Below, in pieces: positions 1 to 5,550 of a stretch of DNA of 6,279 bases. Location: NCBI GenBank assembly GCA_035279875.1, contig DATEGX010000374.1:1-6279 (forward strand). The letters are read 5' to 3'. Below the pieces are notes generated by a model, which worked only from the letters and a program-made list of their open reading frames with translations, did not search any database and was not told the DNA's origin. The position numbers and the translations under genes are program-made. How positions within the stretch are numbered: position 1 is the stretch's first letter; the number at the start of each line of letters is the position of its first letter. Origin of the DNA: JAMXLL01 sp035279875. GTDB lineage: Bacteria; Desulfobacterota; Binatia; Binatales; Binataceae.

Positions 1-1020
1 GAGTCGGGGCTTTACCAGCCGGGGGTAACGGTGGCGCTCGAACTGTCGCGCGAGCTTGGGGAGACGGTCGAAAGCCTGTTCGGAGAGGACGAGGAGGGGA
101 CGGCCCGGCGAATCGACGCAGCCTGGGCCGGAAGGGGGCGAGCGGCGGAGGTCGCGCCGCAAAGCCGCGTCATTTTGGCGCGTATCGGCGGCAAGGTGGT
201 CGCGGTATCACAACCAGCGGCGCACCTTGCGCTGTCGCCCGCCGCCGGATTAGTCGAGCGCAGCGGACCAGGGGGGGCCGAGGTCTCGACTTTCCGGTCG
301 GCGAGCGAAATCGGTTCGACTTTGATCCTCGCCGGATGCGACCCGGCGGCTACGCTGCTGGCCGAATGGCTGGCGCGGCATCGCTCGCCGGTATGCGCCG
401 TGCCCCTGCCCTGTTCGAGCAGCAAAGCCCTGGGTGCGCTGGCCAAAGGGCACGCGCATGCGGCCGGCCTGCATCTGCGGGACCCGAAAAGCGGCGAGTA
501 CAATCTAACCTCGATGCGCCGCATGCTGGGCCGTCGTCCCTCGCTGCTGGTCAACTTCGCGCGTTGGGAACTGGGCCTCGTCACCGCATCCGGCAACCCG
601 CTAAGTATCGGCGCGTTCGCCGATCTGGCACGGCCGGGACTTCGCGTAGTCAACCGCGAACCGGGCTCGGGCGCCCGTTTGGTTCTGGACGAGGGACTAA
701 AGGAACTCGGCATTCCAGCGGAGCGCATCGAGGGCTACGAGCTTCAACTTCCGGGACATCTCGAGGTTGCTGCCGCCGTGGCATCCGGGCGGGCCGACGT
801 GGGGGTGGCGATCCGGGTCGCCGCCGACGCCTATGGCTTGGGCTTCACCCCGCTTCGCGAGGAGCGCTATGATCTTGCTATCCTCGAGCGAGAGAGCGCC
901 TCGGAGCCGGTCACGGCATTGCTCGAGGCGCTCAATTCGCAGCGGTTTGCCCGCGAGGTCAGTCAGCTATGCGCCTACGATACGGACCAGATGGGCAAGG
1001 TGATCGCTCGGGTTGGTTAA
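1..1020 (+). CDS. XRE-family regulator with C-terminal PBP_like (molybdate-type) ligand domain, 5' end outside window
   Basis: The reading frame is open from base 1, so the true start lies upstream; 339 codons are visible. The first ~22 codons (SGLYQPGVTVALELSRELG, then VESLF) look like the last helices of a Cro/CI-type helix-turn-helix domain, where 'P-x-x-x-A-L-x-L-A-x-x-L-G-x-x-V-x-x-L-F' is typical. From about codon 105 to the end the protein matches the PBP_like family (PF12727): LRDPKSGEYN, GLVTASGNPLSI, VNREPGSGARL, H-x-x-V-A-A-A-V-A-S-G-R-A-D-V-G and EERYDLAI are recognisable blocks. Known relatives are one-component regulators thought to sense molybdate, tungstate or a related small ligand; the ligand here is inference. 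The aldehyde dehydrogenase begins 34 bp downstream on the same strand with no terminator between, so co-transcription is possible. The molbindin gene further downstream supports a metal-oxyanion link. Confidence 0.86.
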   Translation, partial: ESGLYQPGVTVALELSRELGETVESLFGEDEEGTARRIDAAWAGRGRAAEVAPQSRVILARIGGKVVAVSQPAAHLALSPAAGLVERSGPGGAEVSTFRSASEIGSTLILAGCDPAATLLAEWLARHRSPVCAVPLPCSSSKALGALAKGHAHAAGLHLRDPKSGEYNLTSMRRMLGRRPSLLVNFARWELGLVTASGNPLSIGAFADLARPGLRVVNREPGSGARLVLDEGLKELGIPAERIEGYELQLPGHLEVAAAVASGRADVGVAIRVAADAYGLGFTPLREERYDLAILERESASEPVTALLEALNSQRFAREVSQLCAYDTDQMGKVIARVG

Positions 1021-1041
1021 TTCAACCGGCAACAACGTGCA

Positions 1042-1047
1042 AAGGAG
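1042..1047 (+). promoter_or_regulatory. Ribosome binding site of the aldehyde dehydrogenase
   Basis: AAGGAG lies 7 nt before ATG 1055. It fixes that start rather than the in-frame GTG at 1013, which overlaps the end of the regulator gene and has no Shine-Dalgarno sequence. Confidence 0.85.
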
Positions 1048-1054
1048 ATTCGCT

Positions 1055-2557
1055 ATGGCAGCAGCAGTATCGGTCGAACAGGCCGCCCAAGGCGTCAAGA
1101 ACAAGGCCACCCTGGAATTCCTGCGCTCGCCCAAAGGTCTGCTGATCAACGGCAAATGGGCGCCGGCGAAGTCCGGAAAAACCTTCGAAACCGTCAATCC
1201 GGCCAACGAAGCTGTGTTGGCCCTGATCGCCGAAGGCGACAAAGCCGACGTCGATGAAGCGGTGAAAGCGGCGCGCAAGGCGTTCGAGGAAGGCAAATGG
1301 CCGAATATGGGGCCGCATGAGCGTGCCCGCCTGATGCTCAAGATTGCTGAATTAATCGATGCACACGCCGACGAACTGGCGGAACTCGAGACCCTGGACA
1401 ACGGCAAACCGCTCACTTTCTCGCGCGGCTTCGATATTCCGGCGGCGGCCGAAACCTTTCGCTATTACGCCGGCTGGGTGACCAAGATTTACGGCGAGAC
1501 CAACCCCTCGGATCCTTCCTTCTTCAACTATACGTTGCGCGAGCCGGTGGGGGTCTGCGGACAGATCATCCCGTGGAATTTCCCGCTTTTGATGGCCGCC
1601 TGGAAACTCGGGCCGGCGCTTGCCTGCGGCAACACGGTCATCTTGAAACCCGCCGAGCAGACTCCGCTGACTGCCCTCAGGCTGGGTGAACTGATCACCG
1701 AAGCCGGCTTGCCCGACGGCGTGCTCAACATTATCACCGGCTTTGGACCGGGAGCGGGCAGTTCAATCGCCGAGCATCCCGCGATCGACAAGGTCGCCTT
1801 CACCGGTTCGACCGAGGTTGGGAAGCTGATCCTGCAAGCCTCGGCCGGAAACCTCAAGAAGGTTTCGCTCGAACTCGGCGGCAAAGCGCCGAACATCATC
1901 TTCCCCGACGCCGACCTCGATCAGGCCGTGCCAACCTCGATGATGGGGGTGTACTTCAACTCGGGGCAGGTCTGCTGCGCCGGCACGCGTATTTTCGTCC
2001 AGCGCGAGCGCTATGACGAGGTCGTCGAGAAACTGGCGAATTTCAGCAAGAACGTCAGCATGGGCGACCCCTTCGACCAGAAGAGCACCATCGGGCCGCT
2101 GGTTTCGCGTGAGCAGTTCGACCGGGTCAAGGGTTATCTCGAGGTAGGCAAGAAAGAGGGCGCCAAGGTCTCGGCTGGCGGCGAAGCTGGCACCGGCAAG
2201 GGCTACTTCGTCAAGCCGACGCTGTTCTCGGGCGTCAACAACGAGATGCGTATCGCGCGCGAAGAGATCTTCGGGCCGGTCGGAGCGGCGATCTCGTTCA
2301 AGGATGAGGGCGACGCGGTTCTGCAGGGCAACAACACCGAGTACGGGCTTTCCGCCGCGGTCTGGACCCGCGACATCAGCCGCGCGCATAAGGTGGCGCG
2401 CTCGTTGAAGGCCGGTACGGTCTGGGTCAACTGCTACAATCAGCTCGATCCGATTTCGCCGTTCGGCGGCTACAAGCAGTCGGGCTTCGGCCGCGAACTC
2501 GGCAAATACGCGATTGACCTCTACACCCAAATCAAATCGGTTTGGATGAAGCTGTAG
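1055..2557 (+). CDS. NAD-dependent aldehyde dehydrogenase (ALDH class 1/2-like)
   Basis: A 500-aa cytosolic enzyme of the ALDH superfamily, full length for the family. It oxidises an aldehyde to the carboxylic acid with NAD(P)+. Visible landmarks, with human ALDH2 equivalents: IIPWNFP with Asn175 (N169, oxyanion hole); ILKPAEQTPLTAL with Lys198 and Glu201 (K192/E195; Glu here usually goes with NAD preference); FTGSTEVGK around residues 249-257 (nucleotide-binding turn); LELGGK with Glu273 (general base E268); NSGQVCCAG with nucleophile Cys307 (C302). C-terminal NCYNQLDPISPFGGYKQSGFG is the usual ALDH1/2 or betaine-aldehyde-dehydrogenase-like signature. Substrate cannot be read from the sequence; retinal/acetaldehyde-like, betaine-aldehyde-like or aromatic aldehydes are all possible. 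It sits 34 bp after the regulator gene and ends before a strong hairpin, so it may be the last gene of that transcript. Codon use is GC-rich like the regulator. Confidence 0.96.
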   Translation: MAAAVSVEQAAQGVKNKATLEFLRSPKGLLINGKWAPAKSGKTFETVNPANEAVLALIAEGDKADVDEAVKAARKAFEEGKWPNMGPHERARLMLKIAELIDAHADELAELETLDNGKPLTFSRGFDIPAAAETFRYYAGWVTKIYGETNPSDPSFFNYTLREPVGVCGQIIPWNFPLLMAAWKLGPALACGNTVILKPAEQTPLTALRLGELITEAGLPDGVLNIITGFGPGAGSSIAEHPAIDKVAFTGSTEVGKLILQASAGNLKKVSLELGGKAPNIIFPDADLDQAVPTSMMGVYFNSGQVCCAGTRIFVQRERYDEVVEKLANFSKNVSMGDPFDQKSTIGPLVSREQFDRVKGYLEVGKKEGAKVSAGGEAGTGKGYFVKPTLFSGVNNEMRIAREEIFGPVGAAISFKDEGDAVLQGNNTEYGLSAAVWTRDISRAHKVARSLKAGTVWVNCYNQLDPISPFGGYKQSGFGRELGKYAIDLYTQIKSVWMKL

Positions 2558-2570
2558 CCTGCACGTAGAA

Positions 2571-2629
2571 GCTCGGGAGGGCGTCTTCACATTATTTGTG
2601 ATCGACGCTCTCCCGAGCATCGTTCTTTA
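2571..2629 (+). terminator. Hairpin terminator after the aldehyde dehydrogenase gene
   Basis: Arms 2571-2585 and 2604-2618 pair over 15 bp with a single G-T wobble, around an 18-nt loop. A short T-rich tail (GTTCTTT) follows. The stem is strong but the T tract is imperfect, so termination efficiency is uncertain. It separates the regulator/dehydrogenase unit from the molbindin unit. Confidence 0.7.
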
Positions 2630-2735
2630 AGTCCTGCTGTCCGGCTTCAAGCCAGTTATTGGTTCACCGCGCTGATCGAGTAAAGATCTACGAGCGCGTT
2701 GAAATCTTGTCGCCGGCAGAAATCCGAAAATCGCA

Positions 2736-2742
2736 AGGGGAG
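2736..2742 (+). promoter_or_regulatory. Ribosome binding site of the molbindin gene
   Basis: AGGGGAG lies 9 nt before ATG 2752. It supports the short 68-codon gene over the in-frame upstream start at 2659, whose extra 31 residues do not belong to the Mop domain. Confidence 0.75.
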
Positions 2743-2751
2743 CAGAAGAAT

Positions 2752-2958
2752 ATGGCTCTAAGTGCTCGTAATCACCTCAAAGGCGAAATCACCGATATAT
2801 TGCTCGGTACAGTGACCGCCCTCATAACGCTGAAAGTTGGCGACAACGTGGTTGAGTCGGTAATCACAAAACGGAGCGCCGAAGAACTAAAGCTCAAAAA
2901 AGGCGATTCAGTCATCGCGGTCATCAAGGCGACTGAAGTAATGATCCAAAAGGACTAG
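2752..2958 (+). CDS. Molbindin (TOBE/Mop-domain molybdate/tungstate-binding protein)
   Basis: The product is 68 aa, exactly one Mop/TOBE domain. The start at 2752 is chosen because MALSARNHLKG is the canonical N-terminus of this family and is preceded by a good ribosome binding site. Other family features are GEITDILLGTVTALITLKVG (first strand pair), a central VVESVIT strand, A-E-E-L-x-L-K-K-G-D and the closing VIAVIKATEVMI strand. Known molbindins are cytoplasmic; they assemble into oligomers (hexamers) that bind molybdate or tungstate between subunits and buffer the oxyanion for cofactor synthesis. The gene lies about 130 bp after the dehydrogenase terminator, so it needs its own promoter, which I could not identify convincingly. 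GC content is near 50%, below the dehydrogenase. Its stop is 3 nt from the next gene's start, so the two are very likely co-translated. Confidence 0.92.
   Translation: MALSARNHLKGEITDILLGTVTALITLKVGDNVVESVITKRSAEELKLKKGDSVIAVIKATEVMIQKD
2949..2954 (+). promoter_or_regulatory. Ribosome binding site deciding a TTG start
   Basis: AAAGGA inside the last codons of the molbindin gene lies 7 nt before TTG 2962. It supports TTG as the real start of the next gene, which has no in-frame ATG or GTG near its N-terminus. Confidence 0.7.
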
Positions 2959-2961
2959 ATA

Positions 2962-3513
2962 TTGCCAGCGGTCCAGGCTCGCGCGTCACGGCGCGTCAGG
3001 CTGATTTTCGGTTGCGTCGCCGGGGTTTCGGTTTGCGTCCTGGCTGCGACCTCCCTGCGGTCGCAGACGACTAGCGATGCCTCTGCTAGGGGGACGTTAA
3101 GAGTTCGCGGTAATACTGGTCAGACTCTCGAGTTGTCGGACGCCCAACTTCGTTCTCTCCCCGGATGGAGAAGCGTAAGCGTCCTCGATGACCGCGGCCA
3201 GCGAACGCGATACGAGGGCATTCCGCTGGAAGAAATCCTGAGCCGTGCCGGTACGCCTCATGGTGACAAGTTGAGGGGCCGGGCGCTCAGTCTGTATGTC
3301 GTAGTCACTGCCGCGGACGGCTACCGGGCCGTCTTCGCGCTGGCCGAATTGGATCCGGACTTCACCAACCGATTGGTTCTGCTGGCTGATCGCCGCGACG
3401 GCCACCCGCTATCGCGCCAGGAGGGACCGTTTCGCATTGTGATCCCTGAAGAAAAGCGACACGCGCGCTGGGTGCGCGAGGTGAATCACCTCGAAGTTCG
3501 GAAGGCTCAATAG
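2962..3513 (+). CDS. Exported SUOX-fold (molybdopterin-binding oxidoreductase-like) protein lacking the Mo-ligand Cys
   Basis: A 183-aa protein. Residues 1-37 form a Sec-type signal peptide (RASRR, then a hydrophobic stretch over residues 14-32), so the mature ~150-aa part should act outside the cytoplasm. The mature part resembles the oxidoreductase molybdopterin-binding domain (PF00174, sulfite oxidase fold): LELSDAQLRSLPGW, YEGIPLEEILSRAG, VTAADGYRAVFALAELDP, LLADRRDGHPL, EGPFRIVIPEEKRHARWVR. Full sulfite oxidases and YedY hold Mo through a conserved Cys; the only cysteines here are Cys18 and Cys25 in the signal peptide, so canonical Mo ligation is absent. Small proteins of this type are commonly annotated 'molybdopterin-dependent oxidoreductase', but their activity is not established. 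The TTG start follows the molbindin stop by 3 nt in the same frame, with a ribosome binding site inside the molbindin gene. The pairing suggests a role in Mo/W handling. Confidence 0.82.
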   Translation: MPAVQARASRRVRLIFGCVAGVSVCVLAATSLRSQTTSDASARGTLRVRGNTGQTLELSDAQLRSLPGWRSVSVLDDRGQRTRYEGIPLEEILSRAGTPHGDKLRGRALSLYVVVTAADGYRAVFALAELDPDFTNRLVLLADRRDGHPLSRQEGPFRIVIPEEKRHARWVREVNHLEVRKAQ

Positions 3514-3546
3514 GCAAATCCGATACCGCCCTCTCCCAGCCGCGCG

Positions 3547-4017
3547 AGGGTGATGAAGTCGCCCTTCTGGTCAAGCACCGCGATTTTCATCAACTATGAT
3601 GATTCCGACGGCTGGTACGACCATCAGATGAGCCCGCTCGTCAATTCGTCGGCGGTAAACTCATCCAGCGCGGCGAATCGCGATAATCTGAATGGCACGG
3701 GGCTGTGCGGCCACGACACTCCCCTGCCCGATGACAATGGCGATCCGATAGAAGGACGCTGCGGCTACGGCCCGCGGCTGCCGCTCATGGTGATCTCGCC
3801 GTATGCAAAGCCTAACTTCGTCGACAACACCGTCACCGATCAGAGTTCGATCGTGCGCTTTATCGAGGATAACTGGGATACCGGCCGGCTGGGCGGCGGT
3901 TCGTTCGAAGCGATCGCCGGCAGTGTCGGCAATATGTTCGATTTCAGCCATCGCAGGGCGCGTCAGTTGATACTCGATCCAGCCACGGGTCTACCATCGG
4001 CAGGGCGATTTTTCTAA
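3547..4017 (+). pseudogene. 3' fragment of a phospholipase C / acid phosphatase-type phosphoesterase gene
   Basis: About 155 codons match only the C-terminal part of the phosphoesterase family PF04185 (bacterial phospholipase C and AcpA-like acid phosphatases, usually around 450-700 aa and exported). Counting from GTG 3550, residues 10-26 carry the metal-site motif TAIFINYDDSDGWYDHQ. Next come GRCGYGPRLPLMVISPYAK (about 68-86), VDNTVTDQSSIVRFIEDNW (about 91-109) and GNMFDF (127-132). The N-terminal two-thirds or more, which holds the signal peptide and the nucleophile and other metal ligands, is missing. Homology starts abruptly near 3547; codons 3514-3546, open in the same frame, do not look like the family. 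GTG 3550 and ATG 3553 lack a properly spaced ribosome binding site. I infer a decayed gene cut by a deletion or recombination right behind the SUOX-fold gene. It retains its own terminator. Confidence 0.85.
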
Positions 4018-4036
4018 GCGCTCGCCGCGTTCACTT

Positions 4037-4103
4037 CTGAAATGGACGGGGCCGCGGGCGAACTTCCGCGGCCCCGTTTCGATTTTCTACGTCCTTGCGA
4101 CTA
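4037..4103 (+). repeat. Direct repeat copy 1 (terminator-containing, ~67 bp)
   Basis: Aligned by hand with 5957-6022, it gives about 57 of 67 identical positions. The first 44 nt have only 3 differences and the rest has 6 mismatches plus one single-base gap. Similarity ends after GCGACTA. The conserved part extends both before and after the hairpin, so this is a true duplication and not just two similar terminators. Confidence 0.85.
4046..4086 (+). terminator. Rho-independent terminator after the phospholipase fragment
   Basis: Perfect 12-bp arms 4046-4057 and 4066-4077 (ACGGGGCCGCGG with its complement) enclose an 8-nt loop. TTTCGATTTT follows. It lies 29 bp after the phospholipase stop codon and is probably that gene's original terminator. 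Confidence 0.85.
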
Positions 4104-4144
4104 TCATTATCGTGAAACGCTTGAGCATCCTAATATAGAATGAA

Positions 4145-4177
4145 AACCGCCCTGAGCGGTTCGATTCAGAGCGGTTC
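4145..4177. repeat. Small hairpin plus tandem GAGCGGTTC repeat
   Basis: AACCGC (4145-4150) and GCGGTT (4156-4161) form a 6-bp hairpin with a 5-nt loop. The sequence GAGCGGTTC occurs at 4154-4162 and again at 4169-4177. Read on the minus strand, the hairpin is followed by TTCATT, so a weak minus-strand terminator or a short palindromic dispersed repeat is possible. Function unknown. Confidence 0.4.
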
Positions 4178-4206
4178 CACCTAAGGACGGTGCGATTAAT
4201 CCAGAG

Positions 4207-4297
4207 ATGATCCGACGGGCCGCTGCACTCCGAGCCGAACAAAAAGGCCCCGTTTTCCGGAAGACTCGGCGCGGACCTCATCCGTGAAGTTCGCTAG
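4207..4297 (+). pseudogene. Possible remnant of a VapB-type antitoxin tail
   Basis: One frame from 4207 reads MIRRAAALRAEQKGPVFRK. A second frame, one base shifted, ends GADLIREVR with stop TAG at 4295-4297. Joined across a presumed frameshift they resemble the C-terminal tail of VapB/Phd-like antitoxins (A-x-x-L-R-A...LIRE-x-R), just upstream of a VapC-like remnant where an antitoxin would be expected. The match is short and depends on position; the N-terminal DNA-binding part is not visible. Treat as a suggestion only. Confidence 0.3.
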
Positions 4298-4314
4298 GAG
4301 CGTTACGGCCAGCT

Positions 4315-4591
4315 ATGACCGCGACCGAAGTTGTCGTCGAACGCCAGCCTCGCGCTCAAGTGGGTGGTTGAGGAGCCCTACAGCAGTGAAGCCCGGTCGC
4401 TTCTGACAGAATGGGGGAATCACCGCCGCACGCTTCTTGCGCCGGCGCTCTTCCTGCGGCAGTCTACGATCTTTGAACAGGGGCAACTCCGTTGGCAGGG
4501 TCGAATCAACACACTTGCAGAAATTTCGGCAACAGGAATGCTAAAGTGTCAACCGTCGGTTGAAACCTTGGACAGGTAAGCGCAACTACTA
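4315..4591 (+). pseudogene. Frameshifted, truncated VapC-like PIN-domain toxin gene
   Basis: ATG 4315 opens with MTATEVVV. The next codons should give DASLALKW, the first block of a PIN domain with its catalytic Asp, but an extra A in GAAC (4339-4342) shifts the frame: the ATG frame ends at TGA 4369-4371, while the PIN-like reading continues in another frame. That second frame carries ASLALKWVVEEPYSSEARSLL, RTLLAPALF, GQLRWQ and NTLAEISATG, all typical of VapC-type ribonucleases (PIN, PF01850). The distance from LAPALF to GQLRW is shorter than expected, so an internal deletion is likely. The frame hits TAA at 4577-4579 after VETLDR and homology ends about where the next gene begins. The C-terminal half with the remaining acidic residues is gone. 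AGGAG at 4296-4300 may be its old ribosome binding site, though 14 nt is a long spacing. No functional toxin can be made. Confidence 0.78.
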
Positions 4592-5353
4592 ATGCCTCTT
4601 ATCACATCGCAGATCCCAGAACAGTGGGATGATCTAGAAGCTCTGGTTGCTGCTATCTTGAATGAGGCGGGACTGCAGGCCCAACGCGACGTCTCCCTGC
4701 CGTTGCCTCGTGGGAGTGTAAAGATTGATGTTCTCGCGGATGAGACCCAGGATGGGATTGTCCAACGGATCCTTTGTGAATGTAAAAACTGGAACACCAA
4801 TGTACCAAAGGGAATAGTTCACGCATTTCGAACGGTCGTTCAAGAAGCAGGCGCGAACCGCGGATACATAATATCAAAGATTGGATTTCAGGCTGGTGCG
4901 ATTGAGGCCGCGCAGTCGACCAATATTGAACTCACTACGTTTGCCGATTTCCAGAGTCTGTATTTTTCCAAATGGTATAACAAGCAGCTGTGGGACACTG
5001 AGAACGAGCTAGGCGCCTTCAATACTTACTATGAGCCGTTTGGCAAGCCAGGATACTCTCGTTTGGAAGCAGACGCAGAACGCGCTGCATATGATAGGGT
5101 ATGGAATAAATATCTTTTTGCCGGGATGATGCTCGAGCTCTATTCTCCCTATAACCGGCTGGTCAAGTCTATTAATTCCGATCCCGTAGGTTATCCTTCT
5201 CTTCCTTTGGATGTGAGTCGACTGGAGGAACATGGAATTGAAACTCCTGCCGACATCGGGACCGCAGTCGCTTATCGTGAGTTTTTCACGATCCTAACCA
5301 GGATATATGCGAACTGGGTTACGCGAACTGCGAGCGGTCAACCCGATCACTAG
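4592..5353 (+). CDS. Mrr-like restriction endonuclease-family protein (PD-(D/E)xK nuclease)
   Basis: A 253-aa protein. Residues ~10-120 form a restriction-endonuclease-like Mrr_cat domain (PF04471 type): helix WDDLEALVAAILNEAGL with Glu16, LPRGSVKIDVLA with Asp46, then ECKNW with Glu63 and Lys65 completing D-x(n)-E-x-K, then VPKGIVHAFRTVVQEAGANRG, YIISKIGFQAGA and IELTTFADF, the usual order of this fold. Residues ~125-253 are aromatic- and charge-rich and I do not recognise them; they may bind a target or partner. No methyltransferase or specificity subunit is visible, so a modification-dependent (type IV) or other defensive or mobile-element role is possible but unproven. ATG 4592 is used; the ribosome binding site is weak (GGTAAG, 4575-4580). 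GC content is about 49%, clearly below the dehydrogenase, and the gene sits on the truncated end of the PIN remnant, both suggesting acquisition by transfer. Confidence 0.8.
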   Translation: MPLITSQIPEQWDDLEALVAAILNEAGLQAQRDVSLPLPRGSVKIDVLADETQDGIVQRILCECKNWNTNVPKGIVHAFRTVVQEAGANRGYIISKIGFQAGAIEAAQSTNIELTTFADFQSLYFSKWYNKQLWDTENELGAFNTYYEPFGKPGYSRLEADAERAAYDRVWNKYLFAGMMLELYSPYNRLVKSINSDPVGYPSLPLDVSRLEEHGIETPADIGTAVAYREFFTILTRIYANWVTRTASGQPDH

Positions 5354-5550
5354 AAATAAACCTTCCGGTCAAGTCACGCGCGACGATTAGGTTAGGTATA
5401 CTAAATAGCTGAGCAAGACAAATGCATCCGCGTCTAAGGAGTGCAATTATTCTTCTGTACTAACTGTGTGACGATGCCTCACGCGTTTTGTACACAGGCT
5501 AACTTGAAATTCACCCAGTCAAACCGCCAGGGTTCTTTCGGTGTCTCAGC
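5354..5550. other. AT-richer intergenic stretch, nothing recognised
   Basis: About 200 bp after the endonuclease gene. All + frames carry stops, and I see no convincing hairpin terminator, repeat or gene fragment. It has the lower GC of the endonuclease gene, so it probably arrived with it. Confidence 0.5.

Noticed and set aside
12..728. Long minus-strand open frame opposite the regulator
   Set aside because: Serine-, arginine- and alanine-rich shadow of a gene whose + strand reading matches PF12727.
1011..1029. GGTTGGTTAATTCAACCGG quasi-palindrome as an operator
   Set aside because: The arms are only 4-5 bp and overlap the regulator stop codon; it does not resemble a ModE-type box.
1013..1054. 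Upstream GTG start for the aldehyde dehydrogenase
   Set aside because: It overlaps the regulator end and lacks a ribosome binding site. ATG 1055 has AAGGAG at ideal spacing, and the extra residues are not family-like.
1763..2620. Long minus-strand open frame (285 codons) opposite the aldehyde dehydrogenase
   Set aside because: It is antisense to a strongly conserved enzyme with all catalytic motifs, a common effect of GC-rich codon use. It has no family features.
2659..2704. Promoter for the molbindin unit
   Set aside because: Candidate -35/-10 pairs (TTGGTT with TAAAGA, for example) match the consensus too poorly to annotate.
2659..2751. N-terminal extension of the molbindin
   Set aside because: The extra 31 residues precede the canonical Mop start MALSARN, which has its own ribosome binding site at 2736-2742.
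4236..4263. AAAAAGGCCCCGTTTT as an additional terminator
   Set aside because: The pairing is mostly A-T with a very short GC core on either strand, too weak to call.
4087..4281. Minus-strand 64-codon frame
   Set aside because: It crosses the GAGCGGTTC repeats and the flank of the 67-bp repeat, and shows no protein family pattern.
4331..4579. Independent 82-codon gene starting at TTG 4331
   Set aside because: It is the shifted continuation of the PIN remnant. No ribosome binding site precedes the TTG, and the VVVDAS motif is only complete when the frameshift is repaired.
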